A DNA stretch of 64,000 bases from Enterobacteriaceae bacterium UBA5654 (GTDB lineage Bacteria > Pseudomonadota > Gammaproteobacteria > Enterobacterales > Enterobacteriaceae): positions 398,026 through 462,025 of the forward strand of contig DIJC01000014.1 of NCBI GenBank assembly GCA_002421005.1, given 5' to 3'. The position numbers were made by a program, and so were the translations under genes. Below are positions 51,632 through 59,816 of the stretch, one piece after another; within the stretch, counting starts at the first letter, position 1; each line of letters starts with the position of its first letter. Under the pieces are notes generated by a model. It did no database searches. It had not been told where the DNA came from and saw nothing but the letters and a program-made list of their open reading frames with translations.

Positions 51632-52651
51632 ATGGCTATAACCCGAAAACGGCGCAATACCGGTAAGGTCACGCTGGCTGATGTGGCGCAGCTCGCGGGA
51701 GTGGGTACGATGACCGTATCGCGCGCGCTCCGCACGCCAGAACAGGTTTCTGATAAATTACGTGAAAAGATTGAGGCCGCCGTCCATGAGCTGGGCTATT
51801 TGCCGAATCTGGCGGCCAGCGCCCTGGCATCGGCGTCGTCACGGACCATCGCGATGGTGGTGCCGAATCTCGCCGAGTCCGGCTGTTCGGAAATGTTCGC
51901 CGGGCTGCAACAGGTGCTTCAGCCTGCCGGGTATCAAATCATGCTGGCAGAGTCGCAGCACCGGCTGGAGCAGGAAGAAAAGCTGCTGGAAACGCTGCTT
52001 GCGTCCAATCTCGCAGCCGCCATTTTGCTCAGCGTCGAGCACAGCGAAACCGTGCGCCAGTGGCTGAAAAATTCCCCGATGCCGGTAATGGAAATTGGCG
52101 CGGTCAGCGCCGATCCGGTCGATATGAATATCGGTATTGATAACGTTGCGGCGATGTTTGAACTGACGCAAACCCTGATCCAGCGCGGCTATCAGAATAT
52201 CGGCCTGCTGTGCGCCAATCAGGAACAGTGGATTTTTCAGCAGCATCTTCAGGGCTGGTATAAAGCGATGCTGCGTCATCACATGTCGCCAAACCGGGTG
52301 ATTAACGCCGCCGCGCCGCCCACCTTTTCGACCGGTGCCGCGCAGCTACCGGAGTTCATTCTCGCCTGGCCGGAACTGGATGCGCTGGTGTGCGTGTCGG
52401 ATGAACTGGCCTGCGGCGCGCTGTATGAATGCCAGCGCAGGCGCATCAAAGTGCCGGATGATTTAGCGATTGTCGGGTTTGGTGACAGCGATGTGAGTCG
52501 GGTTTGCCAGCCGCCGCTGACGACGATTGCCGTGCCGCACCGGCAAATCGGGATTGAAGCAGGCCGCGCGCTGCTGGCGCGTCTGAATGATGAGACCTGG
52601 AAAAGCAAAGCTCCGATTGCCTCGAAGCTTTGCCTGCGTGAAAGCTGCTAG
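51632..52651 (+). CDS. LacI-family transcriptional repressor of the PTS/transketolase operon
   Basis: The 339-residue regulator has an N-terminal LacI helix-turn-helix (VTLADVAQLAGVGTMTVSRAL, about 13-33) with hinge YLPNLAASALAS, followed by a periplasmic-binding-protein-like ligand domain (about 70-335). It resembles GntR/IdnR more than LacI itself. It is divergent from the PTS operon, with two identical palindromes between them, so it very likely represses that operon and perhaps itself. The inducer is unknown but is expected to be the transported sugar or its phosphate. Confidence 0.93.
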   Translation: MAITRKRRNTGKVTLADVAQLAGVGTMTVSRALRTPEQVSDKLREKIEAAVHELGYLPNLAASALASASSRTIAMVVPNLAESGCSEMFAGLQQVLQPAGYQIMLAESQHRLEQEEKLLETLLASNLAAAILLSVEHSETVRQWLKNSPMPVMEIGAVSADPVDMNIGIDNVAAMFELTQTLIQRGYQNIGLLCANQEQWIFQQHLQGWYKAMLRHHMSPNRVINAAAPPTFSTGAAQLPEFILAWPELDALVCVSDELACGALYECQRRRIKVPDDLAIVGFGDSDVSRVCQPPLTTIAVPHRQIGIEAGRALLARLNDETWKSKAPIASKLCLRESC

Positions 52652-52701
52652 TCCGATCGTTTAGCGATCCCGACGCTTCCCGCGCGCCGGGGCTAACGAA
52701 T

Positions 52702-53247
52702 TTACTCGGCCGCTTCCAGCCTGGTGGCCTCATTACTGGCGTTGCGGGTCATCCACAGCGCCAGCGCCTTGAGAGAATCCGGGGTGAATTCGTCGCAGCG
52801 GGCGGTAATCTCGGCAGGTTCCATCCAGCTGACTTCACTGACTTCTTCTTCCTGAAGCGCAAACGGACCGTGTGAGACACAGCTGAACAGCCCACCCCAG
52901 ACGCGGCAGTGCTCATCTTCAAAGTAAAACTGTCCGTGCTCGGCGAACGGCACGCCAGCGATGCCCAGCTCTTCCTCCGCCTCACGGCGGGCGGCTTCCA
53001 GCATGGCTTCATCGGCCTGCACAACGCCGCCAGCGGTGGCATCCAGCATACCGGGCATAAAATCTTTGCTTTCAGTACGGCGCTGCACCAGGATTTTCCC
53101 CATACCATCGTGGACGACAATATAGGTTGCGCGATGACGCAGGCACTGCGCGCGCATCTGGGCGCGGGTTGCCTGCGCGATGACTTCATTGTCCTCGTTG
53201 ACAATGTCCACCCACTCCATACCTGCCAAATGACTCTGCTCCACCAT
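52702..53247 (-). CDS. yfcD: YfcD, Nudix hydrolase
   Basis: The 181-residue protein matches E. coli YfcD, a Nudix protein close to isopentenyl-diphosphate isomerase in fold. The Nudix box lies in GGVVQADEAMLEAARREAEE followed by ELGI. The substrate is not known. It is convergent with the LacI-family gene and separated from yfcE by 54 bases on the same strand. Confidence 0.94.
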   Translation of the reverse strand: MVEQSHLAGMEWVDIVNEDNEVIAQATRAQMRAQCLRHRATYIVVHDGMGKILVQRRTESKDFMPGMLDATAGGVVQADEAMLEAARREAEEELGIAGVPFAEHGQFYFEDEHCRVWGGLFSCVSHGPFALQEEEVSEVSWMEPAEITARCDEFTPDSLKALALWMTRNASNEATRLEAAE

Positions 53248-53301
53248 CTGAAACCTTCTTTTACAAGCGCTCTACAGGCGCGTTTATGGTTGACGGGTAA
53301 A

Positions 53302-53853
53302 TTACGGATTAATCGCTATCTGTGCAATAACCCGTTGATCATTCAGTGCGATAACACGCAATACGCCGTGTTCGAACATGCCATAGCTGGCTTCATTCCC
53401 TCCTTTGGGAATACTGACCGAGCCAGGATTAAAATGGTAGATGCCGTCACGTTTTTCCGCCACTGGCAGATGCGTATGCCCTGAAACCAGCACGTCGCCG
53501 GGCAGCAGCGGCGGGCGGTTATCCGGTCCGTACAGATGCCCGTGGGTTAAAAACAGGCGCTGGCCAGCGGTCAGGATCTGCTGCCAGGGGGCCATCAGCG
53601 GGAAATCGAGCAGCATCTGATCCACTTCGCTGTCGCAGTTACCGCGCACTGCGATAATCCGCGCGGCGTGCGCATTAAGACGCTCCGCCACCTGCGCAGG
53701 CGCGTACCCTTCCGGCAACGCATTGCGCGGCCCGTGGTTAAGAACGTCGCCCAGTACCACCAGCCAGCGCGCCCCGCTCTGTACGAAAATCGACAGCACC
53801 CGTTCAGTGGCCGGTAGCGAGCCATGAATATCCGACGCGAACATCAGTTTCAT
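53302..53853 (-). CDS. yfcE: YfcE, metallophosphoesterase
   Basis: The 183-residue phosphodiesterase has the calcineurin-like metal motifs FASDIHGS, LGDVLNHGP, RGNCD and VSGHTH in order. E. coli YfcE is manganese-dependent and cleaves artificial phosphodiesters; its natural substrate is unclear. The start at 53853 matches E. coli (MKLMFASDIHG) and is nine bases after AAGGAG. In E. coli yfcF lies upstream on this strand; here it is missing and yfcG follows divergently after 136 bases. Confidence 0.95.
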   Translation of the reverse strand: MKLMFASDIHGSLPATERVLSIFVQSGARWLVVLGDVLNHGPRNALPEGYAPAQVAERLNAHAARIIAVRGNCDSEVDQMLLDFPLMAPWQQILTAGQRLFLTHGHLYGPDNRPPLLPGDVLVSGHTHLPVAEKRDGIYHFNPGSVSIPKGGNEASYGMFEHGVLRVIALNDQRVIAQIAINP

Positions 53854-53989
53854 TACCGTCATCTCCTTAAAAATATATCAGTGCGATGATACGGGATTTT
53901 TTGCTTTCCCGCCTCGCCGAAAAACCGCCCGCGCAGGAAGCACCTATACTTTCAGCAAACCTGAGAAAACCCGCACAAAGGGAGTAATG

Positions 53990-54616
53990 ATGATTGATCT
54001 CTACTATGCCCCGACCCCCAACGGTCATAAGATCACCCTCTTTCTGGAAGAAACCGGGATCGACTACCAGTTGATTCGGATCAACATCAGTAAAGGCGAT
54101 CAGTTTCGCCCCGATTTTCTCGCCATCTCACCGAATAATAAAATCCCGGCGATCGTCGATCGTCATCCCGTTGACGGTGGCGCGCCGTTAAGCCTGTTTG
54201 AGTCGGGGGAGATCCTGCTTTACCTCGCCGAAAAATCCGGTCAGTTGCTCAGCGGCGAACTGCGCGAACGTCATACCACGCTCCAGTGGCTGTTCTGGCA
54301 GATGAGCGGTTTTGGTCCAATGCTGGGACAAAATCATCACTTTAACCATTTTGCCCCGCAGCCCATCCCTTATGCCATTGAACGTTATCAGGTGGAGACG
54401 CAGCGCCTGTATAACGTCCTTAACAAACGGCTGGGCAGTGCGCCCTGGCTTGGCGGCGAGCACTACAGCATCGCCGATATCGCCTGCTGGCCGTGGGTTC
54501 ATGCCAGCCAGCGCCAGCGGATTGATTTAAATAATTACCCGGCGGTCAACAACTGGTATCAGCGCATTCTTCATCGCCCGGCCACCGAAAAAGCGTTGCA
54601 GCTGGCGCAGCCGTAG
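53990..54616 (+). CDS. yfcG: YfcG, GSH-dependent disulfide-bond oxidoreductase
   Basis: The 208-residue glutathione-transferase-fold protein matches E. coli YfcG. The N-terminal thioredoxin-like domain contains APTPNGHK with the functional Thr/Asn pair and no catalytic cysteine, then SPNNKIPAIVD and the GSH-binding FESGEILLYLAEK. YfcG reduces disulfides using glutathione. Two ATGs begin the frame; the second is five bases after GGGAG and is preferred. It ends just before folX. Confidence 0.95.
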   Translation: MIDLYYAPTPNGHKITLFLEETGIDYQLIRINISKGDQFRPDFLAISPNNKIPAIVDRHPVDGGAPLSLFESGEILLYLAEKSGQLLSGELRERHTTLQWLFWQMSGFGPMLGQNHHFNHFAPQPIPYAIERYQVETQRLYNVLNKRLGSAPWLGGEHYSIADIACWPWVHASQRQRIDLNNYPAVNNWYQRILHRPATEKALQLAQP

Positions 54617-54658
54617 TTGGGTATGATGGAGGTTCTGGAAGCCACGGAGAAAATAACA

Positions 54659-55021
54659 ATGCCGCTATCAGACGCTATTATTCGGATTAAAAACCTGCGC
54701 CTGCGTACGTTTATTGGAATCAAAGAAGAAGAGATCGCTAACCGTCAGGATATTGTCATTAACGTCGTCATTCATTATCCGGCGGAGCACGCGCGCGCCA
54801 GCGAGGACATTCAGGACGCGCTGAACTATCGCACGCTCACCAAAAGCATTATTCAGCACGTTGAAAATCATCGTTTCTCGCTGCTGGAAAAATTAACTCA
54901 GGATGTGCTCAATCTCGCCTGTGAGCATCCGTGGGTAACCTATGCTGAAGTGGAGATCGATAAACTTCATGCGCTGCGCTATGCCGACTCGGTCTCGATG
55001 ACCATGAGCTGGCAGCGCTAA
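54659..55021 (+). CDS. folX: dihydroneopterin triphosphate 2'-epimerase
   Basis: The 120-residue protein of the FolB/FolX tunnelling fold epimerises dihydroneopterin triphosphate to the monapterin form, for tetrahydromonapterin synthesis. IIRIKNLRLRTFIGIKEEE and YAEVEIDKLHALRYADSVS are near-identical to E. coli FolX. The start at 54659 is after GGAG; a longer open frame to 54617 covers the yfcG stop region and is not conserved. Confidence 0.95.
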   Translation: MPLSDAIIRIKNLRLRTFIGIKEEEIANRQDIVINVVIHYPAEHARASEDIQDALNYRTLTKSIIQHVENHRFSLLEKLTQDVLNLACEHPWVTYAEVEIDKLHALRYADSVSMTMSWQR

Positions 55022-55040
55022 GCGCCATCACGGAGGGGAT

Positions 55041-55943
55041 ATGCATATTCTGCTCACCGGCGGTACTGGCCTGATTGGTCGTCACCTTATTCCACGCCTG
55101 CTGGAGCTGGGGCATACGATAACGCTGGTCACCCGCAATACCCAGAAAGCGCGCCAGACCTTCAATGACCGGGTCACGCTGTGGAAAGGGCTGGACGGAC
55201 ACAGCACGCTGGATGGCATCGACGCGGTGATTAATCTTGCCGGAGAGCCGATTGCCGACAAACGCTGGACGGAGGCGCAAAAACAGCGCCTGTGCCAGAG
55301 CCGCTGGCAGTTAACCCAGCGGCTGGTGGATTTGATCAATGCCAGCGAAACGCCGCCCGCCGTACTCATCTCCGGCTCTGCCATCGGCTACTATGGCGAT
55401 CTCGGTGAAGTAGTGGTTAATGAAGAAGAGCCGCCGCACAACGAGTTTACCCATAAGCTTTGCGCCCGCTGGGAGCAGATTGCCTGCGGTGCGCAAAGCG
55501 ATAAAACCCGCATTTGCCTGCTGCGTACCGGCGCGGTGCTGACACCGGATGGCGGGATGCTGGCAAAACTGCTGCCGCTGTTTCGCCTCGGCCTCGGCGG
55601 GCCGATTGGCAATGGCCGTCAGTATCTGGCATGGATCCACATCGACGATATGCTTAACGGCATTCTCTGGCTGCTGGACAACGATTTGCGCGGGCCATTT
55701 AACATGGTGTCGCCGTATCCGGTGCGCAATGAACAGTTTGCCCACGCGCTCGGCCACGCCCTGCATCGCCCGGCGTTGATGCGCGCCCCCGCGCCGATTG
55801 TCCGGCTGATGATGGGCGAATCCTCGGTGCTGGTGCTCGGCGGTCAGCGCGCCCTGCCGAAGCGACTGGAGGCCGCCGGTTTCGCCTTCCGCTGGTACGA
55901 CCTAGACGAAGCCCTCCAGGATTTAGTAGGCACCCGGCGTTAA
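55041..55943 (+). CDS. yfcH: YfcH, SDR39U1-type NAD(P)-binding epimerase-family protein
   Basis: The 300-residue protein has an N-terminal Rossmann motif LLTGGTGLIGRHLIPRLLE, an active-site-like SGSAIGYYG (Tyr) and a C-terminal DUF1731 domain. It matches E. coli YfcH. No enzyme activity has been shown. It follows folX by 19 bases and is probably cotranscribed with yfcG-folX. Confidence 0.94.
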   Translation: MHILLTGGTGLIGRHLIPRLLELGHTITLVTRNTQKARQTFNDRVTLWKGLDGHSTLDGIDAVINLAGEPIADKRWTEAQKQRLCQSRWQLTQRLVDLINASETPPAVLISGSAIGYYGDLGEVVVNEEEPPHNEFTHKLCARWEQIACGAQSDKTRICLLRTGAVLTPDGGMLAKLLPLFRLGLGGPIGNGRQYLAWIHIDDMLNGILWLLDNDLRGPFNMVSPYPVRNEQFAHALGHALHRPALMRAPAPIVRLMMGESSVLVLGGQRALPKRLEAAGFAFRWYDLDEALQDLVGTRR

Positions 55944-56012
55944 TAGCAGGATGATTTTGCTTCTCGTCCGGTGATAAGGTATCCCGCCTGCTTCACCGGA
56001 CTAATGATATTT

Positions 56013-56534
56013 ATGCTTACGCTACTGACGCCCCGCTTTACTCTTTCTTCTTTTCAGGAAACCGACTGGTCATTCTTTCGCACGCTGCGCCAGAACAGCG
56101 ACGTCATGCGCTATATGGCGAATATTGCCAGCGAAGCCGATACGCGTCGCATCTTTGAACAGCGGCTGAAGGAAAAGAATGCCTTTGTGATCCGTGCGCA
56201 CGGGGACGAGACGCCGCTTGGCGATATCGGCCTGCGGGTCAGTCAGGCGCATCCCGGCGAGGCGGACATCGGCTATTCCATACTGCCTGCGTTTCAGGGA
56301 CGTGGGATCGCCAGCGAAGCGCTGCGGGCGCTGTGTGAGTACGCTTTTTATCAGACGCCGGTAGAAGCGCTGAATGCGTGGGTGCTGGCGGAGAATACCG
56401 GCTCGGTGAGAGTGCTGGAAAAAGCCCGCTTCAGGCGGGTTGAGTCCATGGAGAAAGCGTTTCTGCTGAACGATGAATATTATGACGACTGGTCGTTTCG
56501 CCTGACGAAAGCGGCGTTTGTCGCGGGGAGTTAA
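56013..56534 (+). CDS. GNAT-family (RimJ-like) acetyltransferase
   Basis: The 173-residue protein is a GNAT acetyltransferase of the RimJ/RimL type: N-terminal LLTPRFTLSSF, acetyl-CoA loop LPAFQGRGIASEAL and VLAENTGSVRVLEKARFRR. The target is unknown. No strong ribosome site marks the start; 56013 is chosen because the conserved LTPR strand should lie at the N-terminus, with 56004 and 55971 as alternatives. It occupies the place of rpnB (yfcI) in E. coli, between yfcH and hisP. Confidence 0.85.
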   Translation: MLTLLTPRFTLSSFQETDWSFFRTLRQNSDVMRYMANIASEADTRRIFEQRLKEKNAFVIRAHGDETPLGDIGLRVSQAHPGEADIGYSILPAFQGRGIASEALRALCEYAFYQTPVEALNAWVLAENTGSVRVLEKARFRRVESMEKAFLLNDEYYDDWSFRLTKAAFVAGS

Positions 56535-56550
56535 CCCCCCGCGTTTATTT
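56522..56550. terminator. terminator between GNAT gene and hisP
   Basis: CGCGGGG/CCCCGCG (seven base pairs) followed by TTTATTT overlaps the acetyltransferase stop codon and reaches the hisP stop. It probably ends both convergent transcripts, in about 30 bases. Confidence 0.75.
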
Positions 56551-57318
56551 CAGCGATCCCTTCAAAAACTGTTGCAGGCGCGGGCTTTGTGGATTGCCAA
56601 ACATTTGCTCCGGTTCGCCCTGTTCCTCAATTTTGCCCTGATGCAGGAAAATGACGTGCGATGAAACGTGGCGCGCAAAGCCCATTTCATGCGTCACCAC
56701 CACCATCGTTTTTCCTTCTTCGGCCAGTTGCTGCATGATACGCAGCACTTCGCCAACCAGCTCCGGGTCAAGCGCAGAGGTCGGCTCATCAAACAGCAGC
56801 ACTTCCGGTTCCATGGCTAAAGCACGGGCGATAGAAACGCGCTGCTGCTGCCCGCCGGACAGATGCACCGGATATTTGCCCTGCGCCCGCTCATCAATAC
56901 CCACTTTCGCCAGGTATTTCTGCGCGCGCTCGCGGGACGCCTGTTTGCTAAGCCCAAGCACCTGAATCGGCGCTTCCATCACGTTCTCCAGCACGGTCAT
57001 GTGACTCCACAAGTTGAAGTGCTGGAAGACCATCGTCAGCCGGGTGCGCAGCAGGCGTAGCTGATTTTTATCCGCCACCTTAAGCTGCCCGTCTTTATCA
57101 CGCACCAGAGTGATATTCTGCCCGTTGACGGTGATGGTGCCTTCGCTCGGTTTTTCGAGAAAGTTAATGCAGCGCAGAAAGGTACTTTTACCCGATCCCG
57201 ACGATCCGATAATCGAAATCACGTCCCCGGCATTAGCCGTCAGCGACACCCCTTTCAGCACCTCATGCTCGCCGTAGCGCTTGTGCAGATCGATAACGTT
57301 TAATTTATTTTCAGACAT
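56545..57318 (-). CDS. hisP: histidine/lysine-arginine-ornithine ABC transporter ATP-binding protein
   Basis: The 257-residue ATPase powers uptake of histidine and, with ArgT, of lysine, arginine and ornithine. Walker A GSSGSGKSTFL, signature LSGGQQQRVSIARAL and Walker B VLLFDEPTSALD are intact. It lies seven bases after hisM at the operon end and equals E. coli/Salmonella HisP. Confidence 0.98.
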   Translation of the reverse strand: MSENKLNVIDLHKRYGEHEVLKGVSLTANAGDVISIIGSSGSGKSTFLRCINFLEKPSEGTITVNGQNITLVRDKDGQLKVADKNQLRLLRTRLTMVFQHFNLWSHMTVLENVMEAPIQVLGLSKQASRERAQKYLAKVGIDERAQGKYPVHLSGGQQQRVSIARALAMEPEVLLFDEPTSALDPELVGEVLRIMQQLAEEGKTMVVVTHEMGFARHVSSHVIFLHQGKIEEQGEPEQMFGNPQSPRLQQFLKGSLK

Positions 57319-57325
57319 CGTATTC

Positions 57326-58042
57326 TCAGTGCGTCGAGGAAGGTTTTACATGCTGCAACCAGCGCTTTTCCGCCTTGCGGAATAAACTGATCAGCACATA
57401 AGAGATGATTAAATACAGCACCGCCGCAATGCCAAACGCGGTAAATGGCTGATAGGTTGCCGAATTGATATCGCGGGCGATCTTCAGCAAATCCGGCACC
57501 GTGGCGGTAAACGCCAGCGCGGTTGAATGCAGCATTAAGATCACCTCATTGCTGTACGCTGGCAGCGCAATCCGCAGTGCGGAAGGCAGAATAATGCTGC
57601 GGTACATTTTAAAGGACGAAAAGCCGTAGGCGCGCGCCGCTTCAATCTCGCCGTGCGGCACCGAACGGATCGCTCCGGCGAAAATTTCGGTAGTATAAGC
57701 GCAGGTGTTCAGGGTCAGCGCCAGCACCGTACAGTTCAGGCCGCTGCGGAAAAAGGCGTTCAGCAGTTCGGTGCCCTTCACCACTTCCAGCGTGTACATC
57801 CCGGAATAGAACACCAGAAGCTGGACGTACAGCGGCGTGCCGCGAAATATGTAGGTGAACAGCCAGATGGGAAAGCGGATAAATTTATTGTTTGAGACGC
57901 GGCCAATGGCGAGAAAAACCGCCAGCACGCCGCCCATCACCACCGAGGAGATCAGCAGCCACAGCGTAATAGCCACGCCGGTCATCCGGTAGCCGTCGGT
58001 CCACAGCAGCGACTGCCAGTATTCCTGAATAATCTCGATCAC
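57326..58042 (-). CDS. hisM: histidine/LAO ABC transporter permease HisM
   Basis: The 238-residue permease has five membrane helices and the ABC-contact EAA loop GEIEAARAYGFSSFKMYRSI. It pairs with HisQ in the HisQMP2 complex. It starts with GTG, overlapping the hisQ stop by four bases. Length equals the E. coli protein. Confidence 0.97.
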   Translation of the reverse strand: MIEIIQEYWQSLLWTDGYRMTGVAITLWLLISSVVMGGVLAVFLAIGRVSNNKFIRFPIWLFTYIFRGTPLYVQLLVFYSGMYTLEVVKGTELLNAFFRSGLNCTVLALTLNTCAYTTEIFAGAIRSVPHGEIEAARAYGFSSFKMYRSIILPSALRIALPAYSNEVILMLHSTALAFTATVPDLLKIARDINSATYQPFTAFGIAAVLYLIISYVLISLFRKAEKRWLQHVKPSSTH

Positions 58043-58725
58043 AGGTCAGCCCTCTTCACACCCACGGAGTAGCGGCGTTCGAGCAGCAGCAGCACACCAT
58101 TAGAGACCGTCGTAAATACCAGATAGATCAGACCGCAGACGATGGCAAAGTAAAACGGCTGCCAGGTACTTTTGCCCGCCAGCTGCGTCGCCTTAACCAC
58201 ATCCTCCAGCCCCAGCAGTGAAACCAACGCCGTCGCTTTGAGGATCACCTGCCAGTTATTGCCAATACCGGGCAGCGCGTAGCGCATCATCGCCGGAAAC
58301 AGAATGCGGCGGAAAACCTGACCACCGGTAAAGCCAAACGCCTTTGCCGCTTCGATATGGCCTCCCGGTACCGCCATAAACGCGCCGCGAAAGGTTTCGG
58401 TAAAGTAGGCTCCGTAGATAAAGCCAAGCGTGATGATCCCGGCGACCATCGGGTCGATATCAAACTGCGCCATCCCCAGCGCATCGGTGATGCTGTTAAG
58501 CACAATTTGCAGGCCGTAAAAAATCAGCAGCATCAGTACCAGATCCGGCACGCCGCGAATAAGCGTGGTGTAGCCTTCGAAAATCAGCGCCAGCGGACGG
58601 CTGTTAGAAAGCTTTGCGCCAGCACCGATCAGGCCAATGGCGACTGACAGCACCACGGCGCTTAACGCCAGCTCCAGCGTCACCAGCGCGCCCTGTAAAA
58701 TAACGTGAGAAAACCCGTGCAGCAT
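58039..58725 (-). CDS. hisQ: histidine/LAO ABC transporter permease HisQ
   Basis: The 228-residue permease has five membrane helices and the EAA loop GGHIEAAKAFGFTGGQVFRR. It forms the membrane channel with HisM. It follows hisJ after 59 bases, a spacer that holds a hairpin instead of the long REP element known in Salmonella. Confidence 0.97.
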   Translation of the reverse strand: MLHGFSHVILQGALVTLELALSAVVLSVAIGLIGAGAKLSNSRPLALIFEGYTTLIRGVPDLVLMLLIFYGLQIVLNSITDALGMAQFDIDPMVAGIITLGFIYGAYFTETFRGAFMAVPGGHIEAAKAFGFTGGQVFRRILFPAMMRYALPGIGNNWQVILKATALVSLLGLEDVVKATQLAGKSTWQPFYFAIVCGLIYLVFTTVSNGVLLLLERRYSVGVKRADL

Positions 58726-58751
58726 TCAGCTCGTCCTGTCCAGATACGGGC

Positions 58752-58770
58752 CTCCTCCCGAAAAGAGGAG
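58752..58770. other. hairpin in hisJ-hisQ spacer
   Basis: CTCCTC (58752-58757) and GAGGAG (58765-58770) form a six-base-pair stem. In Salmonella a REP element at this junction raises HisJ relative to the membrane proteins. This small hairpin could serve the same end, but that is inferred from position. Confidence 0.5.
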
Positions 58771-58784
58771 ACCGGAGCGGCGAC

Positions 58785-59567
58785 TTAGCCGCCGTAAACA
58801 TCAAAATCGAAATACTTTTTCGCCAGCTTTTCGTAGGTTCCGTCCGCGCGCATCTCGGCAAAGGCGTTATTCAGCGCCTCACGCAACTCGTTATCCTCTT
58901 TGCGCAGCCCCATTCCGGTACCGACGCCAAACAGTTTTTCATCTTTAATCGAAGGACCGCCAAATTCATAGTCCTTGCCGATAGACTGCTTGAGGAATCC
59001 TTCGCTGGCGGCGACTTCATCCTGGAAAGCGGCATCAATACGACCCGCGGTAAGGTCGGCGTAGATATTGTCCTGGCCCTGATAGGAGACGATTTCAACG
59101 CCCTTCGGTGCCCAGTGCTGATTTCCGTAGGTTTCCTGCGTCGTGCCCTGCAACACGCCAACGCGCTTCCCTTTCAGCTTGTCGAGGTCAGGAACGACGC
59201 CGGAGCCTTTTTTCACCACCAGTCGGGAATCTGCGGCATAGAGTTTGTCGGTGAAAGCAATTTCCTGCTGGCGTTTTTCGGTAATCGACAGCGACGACAT
59301 AATGGCGTCAATTTTCTTTGCCTTCAGCGACGGGATCAGCGCATCCAGCGGGTTTTCGACGAAGGTACACTGGGTTTTAATCCGCGTGCACAGCTCTTTC
59401 GCCAGGTCGATATCAAAACCAATTAACTCACCCTGTGAATTTTTCGATTCAAAAGGGGCATAGGTGGGATCGGTGCCAATACGTAACTTTTGCGGGATTG
59501 CTGCGAATGCGCCAGAGAAACTGGAAGCCGCCAGAACCAGAGAAAGGGACAAGACCAACTTTTTCAT
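58785..59567 (-). CDS. hisJ: periplasmic histidine-binding protein HisJ
   Basis: The 260-residue precursor has a signal peptide (MKKLVLSLSLVLAASSFSGA, cleaved after the following FA) and the SBP_bac_3 fold with ligand-site residues in SSLSITEKRQQEIAFTDKLY. It delivers histidine to HisQMP. The start at 59567 follows GAGGATAATT. A sigma-54-type promoter and paired NtrC-like sites lie upstream, so nitrogen control separate from argT is likely. It is a paralogue of argT, about 70 percent identical by eye. Confidence 0.97.
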   Translation of the reverse strand: MKKLVLSLSLVLAASSFSGAFAAIPQKLRIGTDPTYAPFESKNSQGELIGFDIDLAKELCTRIKTQCTFVENPLDALIPSLKAKKIDAIMSSLSITEKRQQEIAFTDKLYAADSRLVVKKGSGVVPDLDKLKGKRVGVLQGTTQETYGNQHWAPKGVEIVSYQGQDNIYADLTAGRIDAAFQDEVAASEGFLKQSIGKDYEFGGPSIKDEKLFGVGTGMGLRKEDNELREALNNAFAEMRADGTYEKLAKKYFDFDVYGG

Positions 59568-59618
59568 AATTATCCTCAACAAACGGTCATTCTAATGGGA
59601 TTTATGGTGAAAATAAGG

Positions 59619-59634
59619 TGCAGGTATCGTGCCA
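59619..59634 (-). promoter_or_regulatory. sigma-54 promoter of hisJ
   Basis: TGGCACGATACCTGCA on the minus strand matches the sigma-54 consensus TGGCAC-N5-TTGCA at all but one base, with GG and GC ten bases apart. Transcription would start near 59608, about 40 bases before the hisJ ATG. Confidence 0.8.
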
Positions 59635-59672
59635 TTATTCGGGGCGGCAAGGCAAAATATTCTGCACCCAAA

Positions 59673-59690
59673 ATGCGATTTTTTCGCATC
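59673..59690 (-). terminator. possible weak terminator of argT
   Basis: ATGCGA/TCGCAT (six base pairs, five-base loop) is followed on the minus strand by TTT. The stem is short, so partial readthrough from argT into hisJ is likely. Confidence 0.4.
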
Positions 59691-59713
59691 AGAAACGCTT
59701 AACTATGCATTTG

Positions 59714-59752
59714 TGCGCAAGGATGGTGCAGGTACTGCACCATCGCGATGCA
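59714..59752. promoter_or_regulatory. paired NtrC-like binding sites upstream of hisJ
   Basis: TGCGCAAGGATGGTGCA (59714-59730) and TGCACCATCGCGATGCA (59736-59752) each match the NtrC site of the glnA type (TGCACCAACATGGTGCA) at 13 of 17 positions. Their centres are 22 bases apart, two helical turns, and about 114 and 136 bases upstream of the predicted hisJ start, as at glnAp2. Their inner halves also form a perfect ten-base inverted repeat with a three-base centre. Confidence 0.68.
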
Positions 59753-59816
59753 TAAATCCCATCAATGCCCCACGCCAGACGCTGGCGGGAACATCGACGA
59801 TTCCGTCTGTTCTGGC

